Shown here: one piece after another, positions 35,073 through 42,837 of the stretch
How positions within the stretch are numbered: position 1 is the first letter of the stretch
Layout of the letters: every line of letters begins with the position of its first letter
Source of the DNA: Williamsia sp. CHRR-6
Lineage (GTDB): Bacteria; Actinomycetota; Actinomycetes; Mycobacteriales; Mycobacteriaceae
DNA length: 64,000 bases
Assembly (NCBI RefSeq): GCF_018474015.1
Contig: NZ_JAHCSG010000002.1
Location: 62,001-126,000 of the forward strand
Reading direction: 5' to 3'
Made by a program: the position numbers and the translations under genes
The notes under the pieces: model-generated
What the model was told of the DNA's origin: nothing
Seen by the model: the letters and a program-made list of their open reading frames with translations, nothing else
Database searches by the model: none

Positions 35073-38000
35073 TCAGGATCGCCGCAGACGCAGCGTCACG
35101 ATCTCGAAGGGCCGCAACGTCAATGACATCGAACGCTCCGGCGAGATCTCCACCGCGGCCTCGGGCAGTGGACGCTCCAACAGATCAGTACGTACGGCCT
35201 GCGTAAGACCAAACCCGGCGCTGATCTGTGCCCGCGCCCGGGCACCGAGCGACTCGTAGCACCGCACCACCACGTCGCCGCTGCCGTCGGCGGCCGCCTT
35301 CACCGCCTCGACGACCACCCCCGGGTTGTCCACCGAGATCAGCGGATCGACCACGCGCGCACCGGAAATCCTGCGTTGCCGAAGGTTGATCGCATACCCG
35401 CTGCGCACCGCGTCGACGATCTCGGCCCCGGATGTGATCGACAACCCGAACCGGTGCGTGCCCTGATCGGCGTCGGGGTCGGGATACAGGGGTGCACGCA
35501 GCAGGGACACCCGAGCCGTCGTCGTGGTCTGGCACCGGGTCACGTCATGACCGTACGTCGAATCGTTGGCGATGGCCACGCCGAAACCCGGCTCGCCGAG
35601 GTGGATCCAGCGCTGAGCGCAGGTCTCGAATTTCGCGGCGTCCCAGGAGGTGTTGGCGTGGGTGGGCCGAAAGACGTGACCGAACCCGACCTCGGAGGCG
35701 AATCGCTCGCATGCCACGTCGAACGCGAACCCGAGTTTGAGCAGTTTCTGTCGTTCGTGCCAGTCGACGGTGGTGAGAATCCCGACCTCGGTGGTGCCGG
35801 TGGTGATCACCACGTCCTGCTCGATGGTGCTCGCGCCGAAGCTACGACACAGGCGCAGTGTCACCCCGATGTCGTTGTGTACCACCTCCATCGAGTCCAG
35901 ATCGGTGAGGTCGGTGACCGTGCGCCGATAGTGGGCGTCGATGTCCCAGGCGTCCCATTCGTTGGGGGTGTCGCGGTGGACCTGCAGTAGGTTGCCCACC
36001 TGTCCGGGCGCGATCACCTCGCGGGCGGCACCGATGTCGAACCAGGAGGTGATCAGGCCGCGCCGGTCCACCACCAGCCGCAGCGCACCGTTGTCGATCA
36101 CCAGATCGTCGCCGTGTTCGGTCACCGTGGTGGTGCCTTCAGGGTGCGGGGCAGCGATGCCGATGGCGCCGGCAGCCACCCCGTCGCGGGGGTGGGCGGC
36201 GGCGTTGGCCTGCAGTGCCACCTCGCCCGAGCCCACCAACTGCGCCAGGGTGGTGGTGATCAACTCGTCGAGTTCGGCGGTGATCGCGGCGTAGTTGCGT
36301 TCGGCCTCCCGGTGTACCCAGGCGATCGACGAGCCGGGCAAGATGTCGTGGAACTGTTGCAGCAGAACCAGTTTCCAGATCCGGTCCAGTCGCTCGTGGG
36401 GATAAGGCGCACCGAGGACGACCATCGCGGTGGTGCACCACAGCTCGGCCTCGCGCAGCAGGTGTTCGCTGCGCCGGTTGCCCTGCTTGGTGCGTGACTG
36501 TGAGGTGTAGGTGCCGCGGTGGGACTCCAGGTACATCTCGCCCAACCACACCGGGGGGTCGGGATACTCGGCCTGGGCATCGAGGAAGAACGTGTGCGGG
36601 GAGGCGGTTCGGACGCTGGGTGACCCCTCCAGCGATCGGGTGCGCGCCGCGACCGCGGTCATCTCCCGGGTCGGTCCACCGCCGCCGTCGCCCCAGCCGT
36701 AGGGCACCAATGACATCGAGCCGTGACCGTGTTCGGCGTAGTTGCGTTGGGCGTGGGCCAGATCGGCGGCCCCGAGGTCGGAGTTGTACTTGTCGACCGG
36801 TGGAAAGTGGGTGAAGATGCGGCTGCCGTCGATGCCCTCCCACCAGAACGTGTGGTGCGGCATGCGATTGGTGGTGTTCCAGGAGATCTTCTGGGTGAGG
36901 AACCAGCGCGCACCGGCGGCGCGGAAGATGCCCGGTAGCGACGCCGAGTAGCCGAACGAGTCGGGCAACCACACCTCCTCGCATTCCACCCCGAACTCGT
37001 CGAGGAAGAAGGTCTTGCCCACCAACAGTTGTCGGGCCATCGCCTCACCGCCGACCATGTTGGTGTCCGACTCCACCCACATGCCGCCCACCGGGACGAA
37101 CTGTCCGTCGGCGACTTTCGCTCGGATCCGTTCGAAGAGCGCGGGATAACGCTCCTTGATCCAGGTGAGCTGCTGGGCCGACGAACACGCGAACACGAAG
37201 TCGGGGTCGTCGTCCATCAGCGCCAACACGTTGGAGAAGGTGCGCGCACATTTGCGGATGGTCTCGCGGACCGGCCACAACCACGCCGAGTCGATGTGGG
37301 CGTGGCCCACCGCGTAGAGCCGGTGTGCGCTGGCGTCGGCGGGTGCGTGCAGCGCCGGGGCCACCACATCGCGCGCGGCTGCGGCGGTACCGGCGATGTC
37401 GTCGGGGTCGAGGGTGTCGAGCATCTGTTCCAGCGCGCGCATGATGACCGCGCGTCGGGGTCGGTCGGTGGGCAGCTGACGCATCAGGCCGTCGAGCACT
37501 GCGATGTCTTGACGCAGCTCCCAGACCGTGGTGTCGAGCACGGCGAGATCGGCGGTGGCCAGCCGGTAGCGGGGTTCGTGACCGGCGGTGGCCGGATCAC
37601 CCAGCGATGTGGGCAGGAAGTCGAATTCCTTGGCGATGTCAGGGTTTCCGGCGGCCTCGAGCAGGAACGCCACCGGGTCGCCCGGGTTTCCCGCCAGCGG
37701 CACGTACCGGTTCATCGGGGACACGCCCTTGATGGGCCGTCCGTCGAGGTCGAACGCCAGGCCTTCGGACTGAAAGCCCGGGTTGACGGTGTCGAAGCCC
37801 AGATCGATGACCGCCTCCAACGGCCCGACCCCGAGATCCCAGTGGGCGGGGATGGTGGCGGTGAACCGAAACCAGGTGGTGGTCCAGGGTGCGCCCCAGC
37901 GATCGCCGATGCAGAAGGGTGAGAACTGTTGGTGCACTGCGTCGGTCACCGCAACGGGTTCGCCGTCGACCTCCCACGCCGAGACCGCCAACGGCAGCCG

Positions 38001-38081
38001 GTGCCGGTAGAGGTTCGGGTCGAGGTGGTCGCGGACGAATCGGGTCAGGCGTCCTTCGGTGCTGATCCTGTCGTCATGCAT
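35073..38081 (-). CDS. Glycoside hydrolase family 38 alpha-mannosidase
   Basis: 1002 residues, typical length. Catalytic zinc residues are His262 and Asp264 (GHAHIDSAWLWP) and the nucleophile is Asp374 (WLPDSFGYSASLP). FHDILPGSSI and the C-terminal beta-sandwich domains follow. There is no signal peptide, so it acts in the cytoplasm on imported manno-oligosaccharides or glycans. The operon also holds an ABC importer and a ROK kinase, implying import, hydrolysis and phosphorylation. Confidence 0.92.
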   Translation of the reverse strand: MHDDRISTEGRLTRFVRDHLDPNLYRHRLPLAVSAWEVDGEPVAVTDAVHQQFSPFCIGDRWGAPWTTTWFRFTATIPAHWDLGVGPLEAVIDLGFDTVNPGFQSEGLAFDLDGRPIKGVSPMNRYVPLAGNPGDPVAFLLEAAGNPDIAKEFDFLPTSLGDPATAGHEPRYRLATADLAVLDTTVWELRQDIAVLDGLMRQLPTDRPRRAVIMRALEQMLDTLDPDDIAGTAAAARDVVAPALHAPADASAHRLYAVGHAHIDSAWLWPVRETIRKCARTFSNVLALMDDDPDFVFACSSAQQLTWIKERYPALFERIRAKVADGQFVPVGGMWVESDTNMVGGEAMARQLLVGKTFFLDEFGVECEEVWLPDSFGYSASLPGIFRAAGARWFLTQKISWNTTNRMPHHTFWWEGIDGSRIFTHFPPVDKYNSDLGAADLAHAQRNYAEHGHGSMSLVPYGWGDGGGGPTREMTAVAARTRSLEGSPSVRTASPHTFFLDAQAEYPDPPVWLGEMYLESHRGTYTSQSRTKQGNRRSEHLLREAELWCTTAMVVLGAPYPHERLDRIWKLVLLQQFHDILPGSSIAWVHREAERNYAAITAELDELITTTLAQLVGSGEVALQANAAAHPRDGVAAGAIGIAAPHPEGTTTVTEHGDDLVIDNGALRLVVDRRGLITSWFDIGAAREVIAPGQVGNLLQVHRDTPNEWDAWDIDAHYRRTVTDLTDLDSMEVVHNDIGVTLRLCRSFGASTIEQDVVITTGTTEVGILTTVDWHERQKLLKLGFAFDVACERFASEVGFGHVFRPTHANTSWDAAKFETCAQRWIHLGEPGFGVAIANDSTYGHDVTRCQTTTTARVSLLRAPLYPDPDADQGTHRFGLSITSGAEIVDAVRSGYAINLRQRRISGARVVDPLISVDNPGVVVEAVKAAADGSGDVVVRCYESLGARARAQISAGFGLTQAVRTDLLERPLPEAAVEISPERSMSLTLRPFEIVTLRLRRS

Positions 38082-38087
38082 GCCGTC

Positions 38088-39053
38088 TCAGCAGGTGGAG
38101 GAGTAGAGGTACTTGGCAGTCTCGGGGTTGCCGACGTTGTCGGCGGTGATGATCGTGGTCCCGGTGCCGGTCACCTCGGCGGGCTTCTTGCCGTCGACGA
38201 TGGCCTTGGCCTGTTGGACGGCGAGACGTCCTATTTCGGTGGGCATCTGGGCCACCAGTGCCTGCACCACACCCTGCTTGAGTTGATCGACCTGCGTGGC
38301 GCCGGCGTCGAAGCCGATCACCTTGATCGCGCCGGATTTTCCGGCGGCGCGAACCGCGTTGTTGGTGCCCTGGCTCTGGTCGGTGGCCAGCGCGAACACC
38401 CCGGCGAGGTTGGGGGTGGCGGCGATCTTGGATGACACCAGAGCCGAGATCCCGGACACACCACCGGTGTTGGTGAAGACATTGCCCACGTAGGTGATGT
38501 TCGGATACTTCTTGAGTTGGTCGCGGAAGCCCTGTGCGCGCTGCACTGCGGTGGTCACGCCGGGCTGTTCGCCGACCAGTAACACGTCGCCCTTCTCGCC
38601 GATCAGCTTGGCCAGGGCGTCGGCGGCCGCAGCTCCGGCGGCCACGTTGTCGGTGGCGATCCGGTAGGAGAGCAGCCCGGTGTCTTTGATGGTGGTGTCG
38701 ACGGTGGCGACCTTGATGCCGGCCGCCTTTGCGGTGCGCAGCGGTGCCACCATGCCGGTGGCGTCGTTGGGGGCGATGAACAACACCCGGGGTTTGGCGG
38801 CGATCGCGCTCTGCACGATGGGGGTCTGCAGGCTCACGTCCCAGTTGTTGGCGCCCTGGACGTTGAGGTCCACCCCGATCTTGGCGGCTTCGGCCTTCGC
38901 CCCGCACGCCATGCTCTGATAGAAGGGATCGTTGGACACGCCCTGGATGAAGGTGACCTTGGGTTTGCCCGTGGAACCGGAGTCGGAACTGCAGCCGGTG
39001 AGCGCGAGTGCAGTTACCGACACCATGGTCAGGGCAATGGTGGTGCGTCTCAT
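38088..39053 (-). CDS. Sugar ABC transporter substrate-binding lipoprotein
   Basis: 321 residues. The signal peptide has a lipobox (ALTGCSS, residues ~17-23). The mature part is a ribose-binding-type periplasmic protein (VTFIQGVSNDPFYQSMACGAK, FIAPNDATGMVAPLRTAKAAGI, VIGFDAGATQ). It captures a sugar for the permease upstream. ATG 39053 is preceded by AAAGGAAAG; ATG 39071 overlaps the permease stop but adds a six-residue leader and is less likely. Confidence 0.9.
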   Translation of the reverse strand: MRRTTIALTMVSVTALALTGCSSDSGSTGKPKVTFIQGVSNDPFYQSMACGAKAEAAKIGVDLNVQGANNWDVSLQTPIVQSAIAAKPRVLFIAPNDATGMVAPLRTAKAAGIKVATVDTTIKDTGLLSYRIATDNVAAGAAAADALAKLIGEKGDVLLVGEQPGVTTAVQRAQGFRDQLKKYPNITYVGNVFTNTGGVSGISALVSSKIAATPNLAGVFALATDQSQGTNNAVRAAGKSGAIKVIGFDAGATQVDQLKQGVVQALVAQMPTEIGRLAVQQAKAIVDGKKPAEVTGTGTTIITADNVGNPETAKYLYSSTC

Positions 39054-39067
39054 GATCTTTCCTTTGT

Positions 39068-40183
39068 TCATCGGGTGTTGAGGGCCAGGCGACGACGTTG
39101 GTCGATGGCGACGACGACCACCAGGGCCAGGCCCATGGCGACGTTCTGCCAGAACGGTTGGATGCCCACGATCACGAATCCCGACTGCAGGGTGGCTGGG
39201 ATGCAGACGCCGATCACGGTGCCGGCCATCCGGGCGACGCCGCCGCTGAGGCTGGTGCCGCCGATGACCACCGCCAGCACCGCCTGCAGCATGTCGGTCT
39301 GGTGGCCGTTGATGGTGGTGGTGGAAAACCGTGCCAGCGAGACGAATCCGGCGAGGCCGGCCAGCATCCCGCACAGCACGTAGATGGAGGTGACGTGGCG
39401 TGAGACGTTGATGGCGGCACGGCGAGCGGCTTCTTCGTTGGATCCGATGGCGCTGGTGTGGCGCCCGAACCTGGTCTGGTTCATCACGAATCCGCCGACC
39501 GCGGCCACCGCGAGCCCGAGCAGCACCGTGTACGGAACACCGAGCACCGTGCCGAATCCCAGCCCGCTGACCAGCCCGGCGGGGACTCCGGTCAGGTCGA
39601 CGCCGCCGGTGATGACCTGCGCCAATCCCAGTGCGGCGAAGAGGGTGCCAAGGGTGGCGATGAGGGGTTGCACTGCGGTGCGGGTGATGACGAGCCCGCC
39701 GATGAGGCCCCAGGCGGCACCGGCGATGAGCGCGACGACGAGTCCGACGGCCATGGTGGCTATGCCGCTGCCGCCGATGGCGACCATGGCCTTGACGCTG
39801 AGCACCCCGGCGAAGACCAGCACCGATCCGACGCCGAGGTCGATGCCGGCGATGGTGATGACGAAGGTCATTCCGATGGCCACGATGAGGTAGCCCGATG
39901 CGTTGACCGCGATGCTCGTGAGGTTGTCGCCGGAGAGGAACGCGTTGGGGTGGGTGATGCCGAAGACGGCGATGAGGATGACGAGGACCCCCAGAGCCCA
40001 CTGCTGGCGGAGCCAGCGAGCGACTGACTGCTGGCGCAGCCAGCGAGCGACTGACTGCTGGCGGAGCCAGCGAGCGACTGACTGCTGGCGAGTGCGCGCG
40101 GTGTCGGGTGCGGAGCCTGGGTCGGTGTCCGGTTCGGCGTTCGGGTCGTCGTGCGCCGTCGTCTGGTCGACCTGCTCGCTCAT
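39068..40183 (-). CDS. Ribose-type ABC transporter permease
   Basis: 371 residues. The N-terminal arm contains three in-frame copies of the nonapeptide SVARWLRQQ. About ten helices follow, with the RbsC-type signature NASGYLIVAIGMTFVITIAGIDLGVGS and GTVLGVPYTVL. It pairs with the binding protein and the ATPase encoded divergently. The ATG at 40183 has GGGGAG close upstream. Confidence 0.9.
   Translation of the reverse strand: MSEQVDQTTAHDDPNAEPDTDPGSAPDTARTRQQSVARWLRQQSVARWLRQQSVARWLRQQWALGVLVILIAVFGITHPNAFLSGDNLTSIAVNASGYLIVAIGMTFVITIAGIDLGVGSVLVFAGVLSVKAMVAIGGSGIATMAVGLVVALIAGAAWGLIGGLVITRTAVQPLIATLGTLFAALGLAQVITGGVDLTGVPAGLVSGLGFGTVLGVPYTVLLGLAVAAVGGFVMNQTRFGRHTSAIGSNEEAARRAAINVSRHVTSIYVLCGMLAGLAGFVSLARFSTTTINGHQTDMLQAVLAVVIGGTSLSGGVARMAGTVIGVCIPATLQSGFVIVGIQPFWQNVAMGLALVVVVAIDQRRRLALNTR
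40001..40091. repeat. 27-bp tandem repeat, 3.3 copies, inside the permease gene
   Basis: Units start at 40001, 40028 and 40055, with a partial fourth at 40082. Only one base differs (GCGGAG to GCGCAG in the second). Each unit encodes nine residues and contains the inverted repeat CTGGC-GGA-GCCAG. The near-identity suggests recent expansion. The copies lie before the first membrane helix, so copy number can change without breaking the protein. Confidence 0.95.
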
Positions 40184-40215
40184 TGCTCCCCAGTCCCGGT
40201 GGCGTGACCACCATA

Positions 40216-40229
40216 TGACAGCGTTGTCA
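40216..40229. promoter_or_regulatory. LacI-type operator 1
   Basis: TGACA-GCGT-TGTCA, 33 bases upstream of the permease start. Together with operator 2 it defines TGRCARCGTTGTCA with a central CG, as expected for LacI-family sites. Confidence 0.75.
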
Positions 40230-40337
40230 CATTTCCATGCGAAAATGTATCCGACCTCACATCTGCGGTCAACGCCCGACGGCGACCGGCTGCTCGCGGC
40301 CGCCCGTTGACGCGACGCGGTGCGCACGTCAGGATCA

Positions 40338-40351
40338 TGGCAACGTTGTCA
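40338..40351. promoter_or_regulatory. LacI-type operator 2
   Basis: TGGCAACGTTGTCA, a near-perfect palindrome 46 bases before the ATPase start (40397). It matches operator 1 at 12 of 14 bases; their centres are 122 bases apart. This allows DNA looping by a LacI tetramer or two dimers over the divergent promoters. Confidence 0.75.
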
Positions 40352-40396
40352 TCCGACGTCATCGGCGGCGGCGGCGCGACCAGACAGGAGCAGGCC

Positions 40397-41215
40397 ATGG
40401 GCCAGGCAGTTGACCCGACAGCGGCGCCCGGACAAGCGGCGCCCGGACAAGCGGCGCACGGGGATGTCCCCGTTCTCGAGGTCCGCGGGATCACCAAGAC
40501 CTACGGGACAGTGCAGGCCCTGCGGGGAGCTGACCTCACGGTCAACCGCAACGAGGTGGTTGCGCTCGTCGGTGACAACGGGGCCGGTAAGTCCACCATG
40601 ATCAAGTCGATCTCGGGGGTCATCTCGCCCGACTCCGGTCAGATCCTGATCGACGGTCGACCGGTGTCGTTGTCCAGTCCGCGCGACGCGCGTGCCCACG
40701 GCATCGAGACGGTGTACCAAGACCTCGCCCTGGCTCCCGACCTCGACCCCAGCGCCAACCTGTTCCTCGGCCGCGAGCTGATGCGGCCGGGCATCCTGGG
40801 CCGGTTGGGGGTGTTGGACAAGCGGCGGATGCGGCGCGAGGCCGACGAGGCGTTCGCCTCCCTGGGCGTCGGTATCCAGGACACCACCGTGCAGGTGGCC
40901 ACCATGTCAGGTGGTCAGCGCCAGGGTGTGGCCGTGGGACGCGCGGTGCGGTGGGCCCATCGGGTGGTGCTGATGGACGAGCCGACTGCGGCGTTGGGTG
41001 TGGTGCAGACCGAGCGGGTGGGTGCGCTGATCGAATCCGTTCGCGCGTCGGGTATCTCGGTCGTTCTGATCAGCCACAACATCCCGTTCGTGTTCGAGGT
41101 GGCCGACCGGATCGAGGTGTTGCGACTCGGGCAGCGGGTGGCCACGTTCGATCGTTCGACGATGTCGGCGCAGAACGTGTTGGGCGCCATGACCGGAGCC
41201 CTCACCTTCGGCTGA
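40397..41215 (+). CDS. Sugar ABC transporter ATP-binding protein
   Basis: 272 residues with one nucleotide-binding domain: Walker A VGDNGAGKSTMIKS, signature MSGGQRQG, Walker B VVLMDEPTAAL, and switch His in LISHNIPF. Its N-terminus holds two exact copies of a 15-base unit (40421-40450) coding for APGQA repeats. AGGAG at 40385-40389 supports ATG 40397 over ATG 40337, which overlaps operator 2. It completes the importer with the permease and binding protein. Ribose-type ATPases usually have two domains; this is a half-size one. Confidence 0.9.
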   Translation: MGQAVDPTAAPGQAAPGQAAHGDVPVLEVRGITKTYGTVQALRGADLTVNRNEVVALVGDNGAGKSTMIKSISGVISPDSGQILIDGRPVSLSSPRDARAHGIETVYQDLALAPDLDPSANLFLGRELMRPGILGRLGVLDKRRMRREADEAFASLGVGIQDTTVQVATMSGGQRQGVAVGRAVRWAHRVVLMDEPTAALGVVQTERVGALIESVRASGISVVLISHNIPFVFEVADRIEVLRLGQRVATFDRSTMSAQNVLGAMTGALTFG

Positions 41216-41218
41216 TGT

Positions 41219-42226
41219 TCAAGGCGAACGCGGCCTACCACTACTGCGCACCACCAGCCGCGGTTGGATCTCGTGGTGCCGCGGTGGCGTGGTGTCGCCG
41301 TCGATCCGGTCGAACAACGTTCGTACGCCCAGGGTTCCCAGCTCGGTGGGTTCGCTGCTGAGCACCGTCACGGGTACCGGGAGCATGTCGGCCAGGGGCA
41401 GATCGTCGAAGCCGACGATCCCGATGTCGGTGCGACCGTCGAGGGCGCGCAGCAGACCCAGCGTGACGAATCCGGTGGTGGCGAACACCGCGTCGGGCGG
41501 GTTGGGTGCGGCGAGCAGGGTGCGGGCAGCGGCCTCGGCTTCCTCGGCAGATCCCTTGTCCAACTGCACGATCAGTGATTCGTCCACCTCGCCCAGCGCC
41601 GCGGAGATCGCGTTGCGGTAGCCCCGCAGACGTTCGCCGGTGGAGTGGCGACTGGCGGCCACGATGATCGCGATGCGCGTGAAGCCGCCGGCGAGAAGGT
41701 GTTCGGTGCCCTCGCGCGCCCCGGCCTCGTTGGCCAACACCACCTCGTCGGCCTCCAGGCCGGCCGCGGGACGGTCGAGGAACACCACCGGTGTGCCCAG
41801 CCCGATCTCGTCGGCCAGGAACCCGAAGTCCTCGCCGCCGGCCACCAACAACAGCCCGGCGACCTGTCGGCTGATCAGTCCTTCGACGGCGTGCCGCTCG
41901 GCGGTCGGGTCTTCGTCGACGCTGGCGATCATCACCCCGTAGCCGCCGGCGTGGGCGGCGGCGATCACCGCGGCGGCCACCCCGCCGAAGAACGGGTTGC
42001 GTAGGTCGCCGATCAGCAGACCCAGGTCGGTGGATTCCTGGCCGGGACGCATCCGACGCGCGATCTCGTTGCGGCGGTAGCCGATCTGGGCGATGGCGGC
42101 CTCGACGCGTGCGGCGGTGGCGCTGGCGATGTAGCCCTCACCGTTGACCACGCGCGACACCGTCTTGAGGCTGACGCCGGCGAGTCGGGCGACGTCGTTC
42201 ATCGTCGGTCGCGCCACGCGGGTCAT
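41219..42226 (-). CDS. LacI family transcriptional repressor
   Basis: 335 residues. The HTH is MNDVARLAGVSLKTVSRVVNGEGYIASATAARVEAAI and the hinge and periplasmic-binding-like sensor follow (GLLIGDLRNPFFGGVAAAVIAAAH, GIVGFDDLPLADML). It likely represses the GH38/ABC operons through the two palindromes at 40216 and 40338. It converges on the ATPase gene with 3 bases between. ATG 42226 gives the usual N-terminus; GTG 42241 and ATG 42256 are alternatives. Confidence 0.9.
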   Translation of the reverse strand: MTRVARPTMNDVARLAGVSLKTVSRVVNGEGYIASATAARVEAAIAQIGYRRNEIARRMRPGQESTDLGLLIGDLRNPFFGGVAAAVIAAAHAGGYGVMIASVDEDPTAERHAVEGLISRQVAGLLLVAGGEDFGFLADEIGLGTPVVFLDRPAAGLEADEVVLANEAGAREGTEHLLAGGFTRIAIIVAASRHSTGERLRGYRNAISAALGEVDESLIVQLDKGSAEEAEAAARTLLAAPNPPDAVFATTGFVTLGLLRALDGRTDIGIVGFDDLPLADMLPVPVTVLSSEPTELGTLGVRTLFDRIDGDTTPPRHHEIQPRLVVRSSGRPRSP

Positions 42227-42298
42227 CCCTCCATCGGTCACGCCTCCCCCGGCCATCGGCCCCCGTGGTCAGGGTGTCACATCAGGGCTACGCGGCGG

Positions 42299-42832
42299 TC
42301 ACTTCAGTTGATCGGCAACCGGCTTCGGCAGGGTGTCCAGACCCCAGTACGCGCGCGCCAACTGCTGCCCGCTGGGATCGACCGCGGCCGAGGGCAACTG
42401 GATCTCGACCGTGCTCAAGATCTTGTCCGGGCGCGATTGCAGGGTGAGGGCATAGCGGGTGCCGCTCTTCTGTAGCCGCGACACCTCGGTGACGAAGCCG
42501 TTCGGGGTGAGGTACTCGACCACGTAGCTCCACGGTGCGTCGAACAACCCACGCGACAGTGACAGCAGCAGGTTGCTGTCGACCTGTACCGGGAAACGGG
42601 TCGGCTGCCGGTCCTCGATGGGACAGATGGTGATGTCGGTGACGTCGCAGAACTTCGTGGGCGGCACGGCCACGGTGGCTTTCCCGCTGGTCGCCTGGAT
42701 GTAGGGGTATTTGTCCTTCTTCTCACCGGCGCTGAGGTAGGCGACGGTTCCGCCGACCACGGCGACGAACAGCACCCCGACCACTGTCGCGATGGCCAGG
42801 AACTTCTTCTCGCCGGAGGTGAGGGTTGGCAC
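42299..42832 (-). CDS. DUF2771 family membrane-anchored protein
   Basis: 177 residues with one N-terminal helix (FLAIATVVGVLFVAVVGGTVAYL) and an outer domain with two Cys (TKFCDVTDITICPIE), the DUF2771 layout. By position it matches Rv0875c. Function unknown. GTG 42832 has GGAAAG 8 bases before it and follows the MFS gene by 5 bases, so the two are co-translated. Confidence 0.75.
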   Translation of the reverse strand: MPTLTSGEKKFLAIATVVGVLFVAVVGGTVAYLSAGEKKDKYPYIQATSGKATVAVPPTKFCDVTDITICPIEDRQPTRFPVQVDSNLLLSLSRGLFDAPWSYVVEYLTPNGFVTEVSRLQKSGTRYALTLQSRPDKILSTVEIQLPSAAVDPSGQQLARAYWGLDTLPKPVADQLK

Positions 42833-42837
42833 GGTGA

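Noticed and set aside
38088-40214. 708-codon frame joining the binding protein to upstream sequence
   Set aside because: The upstream part is a shadow of the permease. The lipoprotein starts at 39053 with its own signal peptide and ribosome binding site.
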